In this document: one piece after another, positions 19,499-31,403 of the stretch
Numbering within the stretch: position 1 is the first letter of the stretch
Layout of the letters: every line of letters begins with the position of its first letter
From: Fistularia commersonii
Taxonomy: Eukaryota; Chordata; Actinopteri; Syngnathiformes; Fistulariidae
Assembly: GCA_037954325.1 (NCBI GenBank)
Contig: JBBMNZ010000054.1
Location: forward strand, 58,501 to 122,500
Direction: 5' to 3'
DNA length: 64,000 bases
Made by a program: the position numbers and the translations under genes
Notes under the pieces: model-generated
Database searches by the model: none
What the model was told of the DNA's origin: nothing
The model's input: only the letters and a program-made list of their open reading frames with translations

Positions 19499-19854
19499 TG
19501 TTGAGATAGGTGATCTCATTAGTTTTATTTGAGTTTACATTCTAGTATACATATGTTGTATTTGTATCTACTCTCAGGAAATGCATGGCACTTTATGACA
19601 AGGTTTGGGACTTGTTTTAGTTTTTCGCGACTGTTCAGCTAACTTGACGTTAACTTCTACGTCAGTGTTTTTTTTTTGGTATAGCGGTGCTGGCGGGAAT
19701 TTTTCCCTCACTCTGTACTGTACATGTCCCATGGCTAACCGATGTTGATTCCCGGAGCTGTGAAGAAGAAAATAAAAGACGATTCAAACAAGGCAAACTT
19801 GTGAATTCCTTCCGAAACATGGAAAACGAAGAAGCTGCAAACTTAAACGCATCA
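19499..19854 (+). repeat. 3' LTR of copia-A3
   Basis: 356 bp from TGTTGAGATAGG to AAACGCATCA; the terminal CAACA has become CATCA. It is very close to the A1 and A2 LTRs. Confidence 0.93.
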
Positions 19855-20265
19855 AGGACATTCGTTCTGTATGTAATCAGAAGTTAATAGTGTTAACGGT
19901 TTGTGAGAAATTTACAATGCTAGACAAAAAAAGAAATTAAAAGGAAATAATTAAATCAATAGATAGACAAATAAAAAATTAAAACGAAAAAAGATTGCAA
20001 GGGGAATACAACATATAATTTAGTTGGCGATTCACAAGGAATCTCAGACATCAAACTGTATATTTTTTGTTGTTTATATATAAACATATACAAAACAAAC
20101 ATATGTTGTTTGTTGTTGTTTATTTTTGGGATATATTGAGGAATATTTGTTGGAAAGGAGTCACAATCGCTTTTTGATAATGTCGAAGTGTATAGGTGGC
20201 TATAGAATTTAAAGATTTCTGTGGAAATTATAGCTTCATCTGTAATTTCCTTGTTGTTAAGACGG
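19855..20265 (-). mobile_element. LINE 3' UTR remainder and pre-RT piece
   Basis: This starts at AGGACATTCG, exactly where the LINE tail at 6415 left off. It continues as in 27680-28075 to the pre-RT remnant (about 20165-20262). The poly(A) end is not here because copia interrupted the LINE. Confidence 0.82.
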
Positions 20266-20894
20266 GCTTCCGCTTTGCTCCGCTCCTCCGCTCCTCCGCT
20301 CTTCCGCTCGGGCCCTGGAACTCCCGATCTGCGGGACTTCGGTGAATTCCGGGCCAGTCTTCTGCTCTTCTGCTCTCCTCCGCTTCTTCGCTCCCCCGCT
20401 TTGGACCCTGGAACTCCCGAACTGGGCCGGGCTTCTGCCCTCCGCCTCTCCTCTGCTCATCCGCTCCAGGCCCTGGCACTCCTTGTCATCCAGTCATTCG
20501 CATGTGCGTGCCCGGAGGTCCGGGAGCTCCACTCAAACGTCCGGGGGATAAGGGTAAGGGGTCCTGCTCCCCCCCCCCCCCCCCCTCGCCGCCTCTGAGA
20601 AGAGAAACATCTCCTCCGCTCCTCCGCTTCTCAGCTCCTCCGCTCCTCCGCTGCGGAACCAGGTACTACCGATCCGCCAGACTCAGGTGAATTGCGGACA
20701 GGGCTTTTGCTGTCCTCCGCTCCTCCGCTTTGGGCCCTGGAACTCCCGAACCGCTGGACATAAGCGAATCAAGGCCGGGCATCTGCCCTCCTCCGCTCCT
20801 CAGCTCATCCGCTCCAGGCCCTGGTACTCCCAGTCCGCGGGAACCCCCCCATCCCCACCCACCCACCAAAACAAACTCTCACACACACATAAAC

Positions 20895-20958
<64 letters not shown>

Positions 20959-20983
20959 ACACACACACACACAGACACACACC

Positions 20984-21042
<59 letters not shown>

Positions 21043-21365
21043 GAACTCATCATAGCTGTGCTAATAGCATTGGCCGAAACGTATCCACAACAAAACAAAC
21101 ATTAGCTCATCCACTCATTCACATATGTGTGTGCCCAGAGGTACGGGAGCTCCAGTCATACGTCCGGGTGATCTATGTCCGGAGAAGGCTCACATTGGCC
21201 GGTCTAAGGGGTCCTGCTGGCCCCAAGCTTCCCCGCCTTTGAGAAGAGAAACATAACTCCGCTCCTCCGCTCCTCCGCTTCTCAACTCCTCTGCTCCTCC
21301 GCTATGGGCCCTGGTACTCCCGATCCTCCGAACTCAGGCGAATAGCGTGACGTGCTTCTGCTCTC
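20266..21365. repeat. CA/CTCCGC composite satellite
   Basis: CTCCTCCG blocks, two GGCCCTGG boxes, a poly(C) run (20569-20585), (CA)n at about 20879-21041 and the core around TAGCTGTGCTAATAGCATT. The same order stands at 28076-29145 and 44146-45135. Long frames here are TH or VC repeats. Confidence 0.88.
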
Positions 21366-21493
21366 CTATAAGCCCCTACACACTTCAAACACGGCTGTTA
21401 TCACCCTGTTACTGCATTACAATGACACCCATTTGCTTTTGATCTCAGTGTCTGCCACCGTAAGGAAAAAGCGGGGGGGACGGGGGGGGGGGG
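21366..21493. repeat. Fragment related to the ORF-bearing module
   Basis: ACGGCTGTTATCACCCTGTT and the next bases resemble the module segment GATGTTATCACCCTGTTACT (25.24 kb). The peptide ITLLLHYNDT matches ITLLLYFNDT. It ends in a G-run. Confidence 0.6.
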
Positions 21494-21706
21494 GACATAA
21501 GGGCATTCGTTCTGTATGTAATCAGAAGTTAATAGTGTTAACGGTTTGCGAGAAATTTTTAATGCTAGACAAAAACAGAAAATTAAAAGGAAATAATTAA
21601 ATAAATAGATAGAAAAATAAAATTAAAAACTAAAAAAAAAAATTGTAAGGGGAATATAACATGTAATTAAGTTGGCCGTTCACAAGGAATCTCAGACATC
21701 AAACTG
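21494..21706 (-). mobile_element. Extra LINE 3' UTR segment
   Basis: A second, diverged copy of the LINE 3' UTR stands head-to-tail behind the poly(A) end of the next LINE. The arrangement is repeated at 29276-29478 and 45261-45467. Confidence 0.7.
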
Positions 21707-23629
21707 TTTTTAATTGAACATAAATAGTACACACAAATATACAAATGTACAAATAAACATGGCAAGGTAGAACTGAATGTCAATGAAACAACCAGGGATG
21801 AGGAAGCAACGGACATAAGGACATTTGTTTTGTATGTAATCAGAAGTTAATAGTGTTAACGGTTTGTGAGAAATTTACAGTGCTAGACAAAAAAAGAAAT
21901 TAAAAGGAAATAATTAAATCAATAGATAGACAAATAAAAAATTAAAACGAAAAAAAAATTGCAAGGGGAATATAACATGTAATTAAGTTGTTTTTCTTTT
22001 TTTCCAAAAAAAGGAATCTCAGACATGGGTAACTGTATATTTTTTAGTTTTTGGATTTTTCCATAAGTTTTAAGGATTTTTTTTTATAATTCAAAATCGT
22101 TTATGAAGAAATTAAAATTTGGGGAGCATTTTTGCATTCTGTTTTTGTGAATGAAGAACTTGGCCAGGCCTAAAAGAACATTGACACAGAGTTCATCTGT
22201 TATGTTGCTTATAAGTAAACCAAATGTGATATCATCTTTTGAGAGGGAAACTGGTGACGATGGAATGAGAATGAGAAAAAATATATGGTCAGTGGTTTCA
22301 ATGTTGTCTTCACAAAATGTACAAATATTATCTTCAAAAGTAAAGCGTACCCGCAATAATTCCTTAGATGGGTAGATGTCATTCATAATTTAGAAGTGGG
22401 TCTCTTCTTGCCTTGGGGGGTATGGGTAGAGTCAGACACATAGTTTGCAGCGTGGCAGTCGATTCCTTATCAAATTTATTTCAAATATTATTTTTGTTTT
22501 GACGTCCAGGGAACAAGTTTCCTGTGAAACATGTCCTAATAAAGGAGTTGCTGCACTTTCTGTCCAGAATTGAGATTCCCTGGAGTGATAGTCGGGGTAA
22601 CTGTGGTTGTACGGTTCGGTGCGTCATTATATTTTTGGTCAGGAATACAAATTGTCGAGGCAGTGCGTTTCGTAACTTTATCAACTCTAATATGGGAGGC
22701 TTAAATCTGTGTGTAGTACAGAACTGTTCATAGTCTAGATGACTGCCATTGTCATCCATCAAGTCAATTATTGACCATATACCTTTCTCAAAGCATTCCT
22801 TGTAAAACAGAGGTTTGTTGCCACGCAGTACATATCTATTGTTCCAAATTATTGGACTGTGTGGTGAGAAATTGTGTACATATATCATTTTCCAGTATAA
22901 TAGTATTTGTTTATGGAACTCTGAAAATTGGACAGGAATCTTGTTGATATCCAAGTCAGAGATAAGCACAAGACTTAGGCCACCGACTTTGTTGAATAAG
23001 TAGTTTGGAGTACAATACCAGAAAAAATGATGATGTTTGATCCAGGATTTCAACCAGTTCACCTTCAATGTCCCATTCAGGCAGTCCAACTCTATCACTT
23101 TCAGCCCTCCTTCACTTGTTTCTTTCCCCATATGTGATTTTTTTTAGATGGTGTGGTCTGTTCCTCCAGATAAAGTTGAAATTTATTTGGTTAATAGATT
23201 TTATGAGTTGATTTGGAGCAGCATTGGAATACACTGGGTATATACATCTGGATAAACATTCCATTTTAGTCAAATATATCGGGCCTAATATTGATAAATC
23301 TCTTTGGAGCCATATATTCAATTTAGCTTTACTTTGATTCAGTTTAGATTCAATGTTCCTGGACTGATTTAACTTTTGGTCCTTAGATAGGAAAATGCTC
23401 AAGTATTTTATTTCTGATTTGATAGGAACATTGCTGATTTCCTTTAGTGGTGAGTCATGCAGCTCAAGAAGTTTGCATTTCTTTAAGTTTAATGACAATC
23501 CTGAAGCCTTGGAGAATGTTTTAATTTTTTCAACGCTTATTGGGACTTGATGTTCATTTTTCAAAACTAAGGTTGTGTCATCTGCCAGCAGGCTAATTAC
23601 AATTTCTGTCCCCGACATTATTTCTGTCC
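21707..23629 (-). mobile_element. L1/Tx1-like LINE, 5'-truncated, copy 1
   Basis: The minus strand runs from the RT catalytic box (LLADDTTLVL) through the RT thumb and C-terminal domain to a 3' UTR and a short A run (AATTAAAAA). The 5' end stops just before the ADD box and abuts (CA)n. Copies 2 and 3 are at 29479-31404 and 45468-47404. Confidence 0.85.
22084..23629 (-). pseudogene. LINE ORF2 C-terminal half, frameshifted, copy 1
   Basis: Three frames make one protein remnant. 23112-23629 has LLADDTTLVLKNEHQVPISV and KASGLSLNLKKCKL, the catalytic box and following helix of an L1-type RT. 22481-23131 has GGLKVIELDCLNGTLKVNWL and KLRNALPRQFVF. 22084-22386 has MNDIYPSKELLRVRF and a CTFCEDNIETTDH cysteine-histidine motif, which many L1/Tx1 ORF2 proteins carry near the C-terminus. 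The first break (near 23120) is specific to this copy; the second (about 22390-22480) is shared by all three. Confidence 0.82.
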
Positions 23630-23641
23630 CACACATACACA

Positions 23642-23714
<73 letters not shown>

Positions 23715-23719
23715 ACACC
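23630..23719. repeat. (CA)n at the LINE 5' junction
   Basis: About 40 CA units with rare CATA interruptions. The TH/VC open frames across it are artefacts. Confidence 0.95.
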
Positions 23720-23818
23720 TTAATTCCACTCTTTTATATACGCATGTCTGGAGTTCCGGGAGCTCGTTCTCAACGTTCTGGGAATAATCATAGCTGTGCT
23801 GATAGCATTAGCCGAAAC

Positions 23819-23849
<31 letters not shown>

Positions 23850-23869
23850 CACCACCACCACCACCACCA
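23720..23869. repeat. Satellite core, poly(C), (CA)n and (CCA)n
   Basis: ATACGCATGTCTGGAGTTCC, the core AGCTGTGCTGATAGCATT, about 20 C, then short CA and CCA runs that end at a truncated copia-B. Confidence 0.8.
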
Positions 23870-24429
23870 CCAATCTATGGGTGCATGAAGATAGGCTGTC
23901 TTTACATCCATTTGGTGTAAGAACAAATTTTCCGGAACTGATTTCTGCATAAACACCCTCACACTTGTCATATTTGCTGTTGGAGAAAATGTTTCCTCGA
24001 AATCCGTGCCATACTTTTGACTGTAGCCCTTAGCAACATACCGAGCTTTATATTTGTTTGTGCCATCTTCATTTCTTTTTAGCGCTTACGCCCCCCACCC
24101 CCACCTCCACCCCCACTGCACACTTGCCTTGGGGTAGCTGTGTTAGGGTAAAAGTGTTCTTCTCTCTCAATGACTCCATCTCTTCGTCCATAGATTTCAT
24201 CCACTTGTCAGCATTAAGTGAACTCCTTGCCTCTTTAAATGTCTGTGGGACACCACACGCCAGTCTATAACAGTAGTCAATGTTAGTGAACACTTGGTCA
24301 TCGTCAATAGCACTAGTCACATAACTATTAAAGTAACTGGGCTTCTTTTTGGTTCTAGTTGATCGTCTCACATTGTCTGCACTGCTTGGCTGTGTCACAC
24401 GGTCAGATACGGGGTTGCCCATTACCAAG
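23870..24429 (-). pseudogene. Copia-B fragment g, truncated in RT
   Basis: Minus-strand linker and RT N-terminus: RRSTRTKKKPSYFNSY and ACGVPQTFKEARSS (24069-24437), then MTSVRVFMQKSV to YLHAPID (23873-23971), where it breaks off into (CCA)n. It is the inverted counterpart of 9259-9830. Confidence 0.88.
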
Positions 24430-24870
24430 GTGTACAAAGGTGTACAAGACAGTGGTTAGACCAGCGATGATGTATGGACTAGAAACTGTTCCAATGACCA
24501 AAAGACAGCAGACAGAACTAGAGGTTGCAGATATGAAGATGTTGAGGTTCTCTTACGGAGTGACCAGGATTGATAGGATCAGGAATGAGTATCAGAGGAA
24601 CAGCACATGTTCGATGTTTTGGAGAGAAGGTCAGAGAAGCCAGACTGAGATGGTTCGGTCATGTACAGAGGAGGGATAGAGAATATATTGGTAGACGGAT
24701 GCTGGAATTGGAGCTGCAAGGCAAGAGGTCTCGAGGAAGACCAAAGAGAGGATTTATGGACGTGGTGAGAGAGGATATGAAGGTAGTTGGTGTGAGAGAG
24801 GAGGATACGGAGAATAGGGTTAGATGGAGAAAGTTGACTCGCTGTGGCCACACCTGACGGGAAAAGACAA
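24430..24870 (+). mobile_element. RTE LINE 3' fragment, inverted copy
   Basis: Plus-strand counterpart of 8819-9258, with KVYKTVVRPAMMYGLETV and RLRWFGHVQRRDREYIGRR, followed by (GAA)n. Confidence 0.9.
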
Positions 24871-24907
24871 AAGAAGAAGAAGAAGAAGAAGAAGAAGAAG
24901 AAGAAGG

Positions 24908-24939
<32 letters not shown>

Positions 24940-24966
24940 AAGAAGGGGAAGAAGAAGAAGAAGAAG

Positions 24967-24998
<32 letters not shown>
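24871..24998 (+). repeat. Long interrupted (GAA)n
   Basis: About 42 units of AAG with GGGTAAG and GGGGAAG interruptions. It is longer than the pure tracts of the array. Arg, Glu, Ser or Leu homopolymer frames here are not genes. Confidence 0.95.
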
Positions 24999-25001
<3 letters not shown>

Positions 25002-25490
25002 AAGAGAGGTTGGGGGGGAAGCAAACCTTCTCCACGGCTCTAAACTCGTTCGTCGCCGCTACTCGGGGAACACCGGATGGCTTTCTCCCTCCGCTTCCTT
25101 ACATTTTATGTCCGCTAGATGGCGGCATCCGACTGTGCACAGCGCTTGGAGCTCCAGCAGGTGATCTGGCCGCTGTGTATGAGAGGAATAAACGAGTGGG
25201 GCCGTGAGTGCAATAAATCCCCCTCCACTTCTTACATGGATGTTATCACCCTGTTACTGTATTTTAACGATACCGCTGTGTTTTCGACCTCAATGTTAAG
25301 CCGATTTTTAAACATTAAAAACCAAATTGCTCGATTCAGTGACACCGAGGCCGTGAGTGGAGGACTTATGGAGTTGACTCCTTCGCTTATTCATATGTGC
25401 ATGTCTGGTGCTCCCGGAGCTTCACGCCGACGTCACGGGGATCCGTGTCCGAAGAAGGTCTGCGGGATCCTGTTGACCGGAAGCTGAGAC
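24999..25490 (+). other. Unclassified ORF-bearing module, copy 6 (inverted)
   Basis: Open frame 25119-25487 (122 residues, plus), MAASDCAQRLELQQVIW to PCPKKVCGILLTGS. The C-terminus differs from copies 1, 3 and 5 because a short segment next to the copia-B tail is missing. Function unknown. Confidence 0.5.
25112..25125 (+). promoter_or_regulatory. CTCF-like motif, copy 6
   Basis: CCGCTAGATGGCGG on the plus strand, opposite in orientation to the five copies at 8.6-16.4 kb. Confidence 0.4.
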
Positions 25491-26493
25491 TGGCCCTTGG
25501 AAATAAAACGGAAAATAATTGAGAGCATATTTCTCAGTTAACAACGCCCCCACTTGCTCTCATATTATTGGTATCTTTGCCCATTTACATCAAAATAAAA
25601 TACTCATGACCCAAACAACAACTTTGAAAAATTCAACAACTTAAACTGTGATGCAGGCTTTGTCATAACATGTGCCGGCATCTCTTGTGTTGGAAAATAC
25701 TGTAGGACTACCTTTCCACATATTTTCTTTGTGACATCTTAACACACTCATCTGACTGACATATTTTCTGGGTATTGATTTTGATCACTTTGCCCATGTC
25801 CTTCATTTTAAATCTAGCTGTAAGCATGATTTTCACCTCTTTCATTACTTCCTCATCACTCGCAGCTATGATTAAATCATGTACCCATATTATGATGATG
25901 ACCTTGTCATTTTGGTTTTCTTTGACATAAACACAATGATCTGCTTCATTCTGAATAAAGTCATTGTCAATCAAGTAAGAATGGAGCATCAGATTCCAAT
26001 GACGACCGGCTTGTTCAGGGACGTATAGTGACTTTTTAAGTTTACACACCAGCTTCTGTTTTTTATTTGTCACTTCATACCCTTCTGGTTGTTCTACACA
26101 GAGCTCACAATCTATAGGTGCATGAAGATAGGCTGTCTTTACATCCATTTGGTGTAAGAACAAATTTTCCGGAACTGATTTCTGCATGAACACCCTCACA
26201 CTTGTCATATTTGCTGTTGGAGAAAATGTTTCCTCGAAATCCGTGCCATACTTTTGACTGTAGCCCTTAGCAACATACCGAGCTTTATATTTGTTTGTGC
26301 CATCTTCATTTCTTTTTAGCGCTTACGCCCCCCACCCCCCACCCCCACCCCCACCCCCACTGCACACTTGCCTTGGGGTAGCTGTGTTAGGGTAAAAGTG
26401 TTCTTCTCTCTCAATGACTCCATCTCTTCGTCCATAGATTTCATCCACTTGTCAGCATTGAGGGAACTCCTTGCCTCTTTAAATGTCTAACTG

Positions 26494-26564
<71 letters not shown>

Positions 26565-26815
26565 GGTCTGAGCTCATCTCTGTCTGGGTTTGTTGCTCTG
26601 GAGATGGGTTCGACACAAATTTTAGCAGTCTGTTTTAGTACTCTTTCACTATTTGGATAATATACAAAATAAGCTGGACTATTTTTGTCATATCCAATGA
26701 AAACTCCCTTCTCACCTCTTGAGTCAAGTTTCTTTTTGTTGTGCTTGTATGCATAGCACACAGCACCAAACTTTTGCATTTGTGACACATTTGGTATCTT
26801 TCCCGTCAAGCCGAA
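25491..26815 (-). pseudogene. Copia-B fragment f, inverted copy of fragment a
   Basis: RT open frame 25708-26208 with QMDVKTAYLHAPID; the catalytic box reads WVHDLII, so the first active-site aspartate has become histidine. The G-rich frame break lies at about 26329-26360, (CAT)n at about 26490-26562, and the integrase end (LTGKIPNVSQMQKFG) at 26558-26815. RNase H is missing. Confidence 0.88.
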
Positions 26816-27016
26816 ACGCCCCCCCCCCCCCACCACCACCACCACCACACACACATTAGCTCCTCCATTCATTCACATGTACACGCCGGCTGCTCCGGGA
26901 GAATGTTTTAATTTTTTCAACACTTATTGGGACTTGATGTTCATTTTTCAAAACTAAGGTTGTGTCATCTGCCAGCTGGCTAATAACAATTTCTGTCCCC
27001 AACATTATTTCTGTCC

Positions 27017-27069
<53 letters not shown>

Positions 27070-27083
27070 ACACACACACACAC
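26816..27083 (-). mobile_element. Module edge, LINE RT sliver and (CA)n
   Basis: Poly(C) and (CCA)n, then the core GTACACGCCGGCTGCTCC, which passes at GGGAG into a LINE RT sliver of about 130 bp (26891-27019, ISQLADDTTLVL on the minus strand). (CA)n follows at 27020-27083. The LINE sliver is the same 5' end as the larger LINE copies. Confidence 0.75.
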
Positions 27084-27546
27084 GCCTTAATTCCACTCTT
27101 TTATATACGCATGTCTGGAGTTCCGGTAGCTCGTTCTCAACGTTCTGGGGATAATCATAGCTGTGCTGATAGCATTAGCCGAAACGCCCCCCCCCCCCCC
27201 CACACCACCACCACCACCACCACCACCCCCCACACACACATTAGCTCCTCCATTCATTCACATGTACACGCCGGCTGCTCCGGGAGCTCCACGCCGACGT
27301 TTCGGGGATCGATGTCCGGAGAAGGTGCACCATTGCCGGCCTGCGGTATCCTGTAGACCCCCCCCCCCTCCATACACACATGCAATACGCCTTGAAACGC
27401 ATCGCTCGCACCGACGCGGGGAATCCTTTACCCTACTTCCACAACAACGGCGAGAATCACATTGCGTCGGCCGCCGTGAGGAAGAGGGGGGGGGGGGACA
27501 TTAAGGGGGGGAGAGAGAGAGACATGGAGATTTTCTCAGCCACTCA
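27084..27546 (+). repeat. Unclassified module next to LINE poly(A)
   Basis: The core AGCTGTGCTGATAGCATT, poly(C), CCA runs, CATGTACACGCCGGCTGCTC, GTCCGGAGAAGGTGCACC, a second poly(C), a GCGTCGGCCGCCGTGAGG block, and a G/GA-rich end abutting poly(T). It is repeated at 31476-31795 and 47522-47968 and inverted at 6542-6896. Confidence 0.65.
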
Positions 27547-28075
27547 TTTTTTTTTTTTTTTTTAATTGAACATAAATAGTACACACAAATATACAAATGT
27601 ACAAATAAACATGGCAAGGTAGAACTGAATGTGAATGAAACAACCAGGCATGAGGAAGCAATGGACATAAGGACATTCGTTCTGTATGTAATCAGAAGTT
27701 TATAGTGTTAACGGTTTGTGAGAAATTTACAATGCTAGACAAAAAAAGAAATTAAAAGGATATAATTAAATCAATAGATAGACAAAATAAAAAATTAAAA
27801 CGAAAAAAGATTGCAAGGGGAATACAACATGTAATTAAGTTGGCGATTCACAAGGAATCTCGGACATCAAACTGTATATTTTTTGTTGTTTATATATAAA
27901 CATATACAAAACAAACATATGTTGTTTGTTGTTGTTTATTTTTGGGATATATTGAGGAATATTTGTTGGAAAGGAGTCACAATCGTTTTTTGATAATGTC
28001 GAAGTGTATAGGTGGCTATAGAATTTAAAGATTTCTGTGGAAATTATAGCCTCATCTGTAATTTCCTTGTTGTTA
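27547..28075 (-). mobile_element. LINE 3' end with poly(A) and pre-RT piece
   Basis: About 17 T at 27547-27563, the 3' UTR, then the pre-RT remnant (about 27965-28075) with EIFKFYSHLYTST. The join between pre-RT and 3' UTR is the same as at 1-515, 19855 and 47969, so these are copies of one deleted element. Confidence 0.82.
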
Positions 28076-29145
<1,070 letters not shown>

Positions 29146-29478
29146 TACACACTTCAAACACGGCTGTTATCACCCTGTTACTGCATTGCAATGACACCCA
29201 TTTGCTTTTGATCTCAGTGTCTGCCACCGAAAGGAAAAAGCGGGGGGACGGGGGGGGGTGACGGGAGACATAAGGGCATTCGTTCTGTATGTAATCAGAA
29301 GTTAATAGTGTTAACGGTTTGCGAGAAATTTTTAATGCTGGACAAAAACAGAAAATTAAAAGGAAATAATTAAATAAATAGATAGAAAAATAAAATTAAA
29401 AACTAAAAAAAAAATTGCAAGGGGAATACAACATGTAATTAAGTTGGCCGTTCACAAGGAATCTCAGACACCAAACTG
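29146..29478 (-). repeat. Module fragment and extra LINE 3' UTR
   Basis: CACGGCTGTTATCACCCTGT (29158 on), a G-rich run, and the second LINE 3' UTR copy, as at 21366-21706. Confidence 0.7.
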
Positions 29479-31403
29479 TTTTTAATTGAACATAAATAGT
29501 ACACACAAATATACAAATGTACAAATAAACATGGCAAGGTAGAACTGAATGTCAATGAAACAACCAGGGATGAGGAAGCAACGGACATAAGGACATTTGT
29601 TCTGTATGTAATCAGAAGTTAATAGTGTTAACGGTTTGTGAGAAATTTACAGTGCTAGACAAAAAAAAGAAATTAAAAGGAAATAATTAAATCAATAGAT
29701 AGACAAATAAAAAATTAAAACGAAAAAAAAAATTGCAAGGGGAATATAACATGTAATTAAGTTGTTGTTTTTTTTTTCCAAAAAAAAGGAATCTCAGACA
29801 TGGGTAACCGTATATTTTTTAGTTTTTGGATTTTTCCATAAGTTTTAAGGATTTTTTTTTATAATTCAAAATCGTTTATGAAGAAATTAAAATTTGGGGA
29901 GCATTTTTGCATTCTGTTTTTGTGAATGAAGAACTTGGCCAGGCCTAAAAGAACATTGACATAGAGTTCATCTGTTATGTTGCTTATAAGTAAACCAAAT
30001 GTGATATCATCTTTTGAGAGGGAAACTGGTGATGATGGAATGAGAATGAGAAAAAATATATGGTCAGTGGTTTCAATGTTGTCTTCACAAAATGTACAAA
30101 TATTATCTTCAAAAGTAAAGCGTACCCGCAATAATTCCTTAGATGGGTAGATGTCATTCATAATTTAGAAGTGGGTCTCTTTTTGCCTTGGGGGGTATGG
30201 GTAGAGTCAGACACATAGTTCGCAGCGTGGCAATCGATTCCTTATCAAATTTATTTCAAATATTATTTTTGTTTTGACGTCCAGGGAATAAGTTTCCTGT
30301 GAAACATGTCCTAATAAAGGAGTTGCTGCACTTTCTGTCCAGAATTGAGATTCCCTGGAGTGATAGTCGGGGTAACTGTGGTTGTACGGTTCGGTGCGTC
30401 ATTATATTTTTGGTCAGGAATACAAATTGTCGAGGCAGTGCGTTTCGTAACTTTATCAACTCTAATATGGGAGGCTTAAATCTGTGTGTAGTACAGAACT
30501 GTTCATAGTCTAGATGACTGCCATTGTCATCCATCAAGTCAATTATTGACCATATACCTTTCTCAAAGCATTCCTTGTAAAACAGAGGTTTGTTGCCACG
30601 CAGTACATATCTATTGTTCCAAATTATTGGACTGTGTGGTGAGAAATTGTGTACATATATCATTTTCCAGTATAATAGTATTTGTTTATGGAACTCTGAA
30701 AATTGGACAGGAATCTTGTTGATATCCAAGTCAGAGACAAGTAGAAGACTTAGGCTGCCGACTATGTTGAATAAGTAGTTTGGAGTACAATACCAGAAAG
30801 AATGATGATGTTTGATCCAGGATTTCAACCAGTTCACCTTCAATGTCCCATTCAGGCAGTCCAACTCTATCACTTTCAGCCCTCCTTCACTTGTTTCTTT
30901 CACCATATGAGAGTTTTTTAGATGGTGTGGTCTGTTCCTCCAGATAAAGTTGAAATTTATTTGGTTAATAGATTTTATGAGTTGATTTGGAGCAGCATTG
31001 GAATACACTGGGTATATACATCTGGATAAACATTCCATTTTAGTCAAATATATCCGGCCTAATATTGATAAATCTCTTTGGAGCAATATATTCAATTTAG
31101 CTTTACTTTGATTCAGTTTAGATTCAATGTTCCTGGATTGATTTAACTTTTGGTCCTTAGATAGGAAAATGCTCAAGTATTTTATTTCTGATTTGATAGG
31201 AACATTACTGATTTCCTTTAGTGGTGAGTCATGCAGCTCAAGAAGTTTGCATTTCTTTAAGTTTAATGACAATCCTGAAGCCTTGGAGAATGTTTTAATT
31301 TTTTCAACGCTTATTGGGACTTGATGTTCATTTTTCAAAACTAAGGTTGTGTCATCTGCCAGCAGGCTAATAACAATTTCTGTCCCCGACATTATTTCTG
31401 TCC

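Larger units (their letters stand above)
16441..19854 (+). mobile_element. Copia-A3, 3' half of a copia-A element split by an RTE
   Basis: Copia-A RT begins at the WVDDLII box (about 16447). It is interrupted by an RTE LINE (16474-18516) and resumes at 18517. It runs through RNase H to an intact polypurine tract (19490-19498) and a 356-bp 3' LTR (19499-19854). Everything 5' of the RT catalytic box is missing. The base after the LTR starts AGGAC, the partner of the flank at 6415-6419. Confidence 0.92.

Noticed and set aside
20687..21055. His-Thr and Cys-Val repeat proteins (also 28.6, 44.6, 47.4 and 54-63 kb)
   Set aside because: They are (CA)n/(TG)n tracts with no independent coding evidence.
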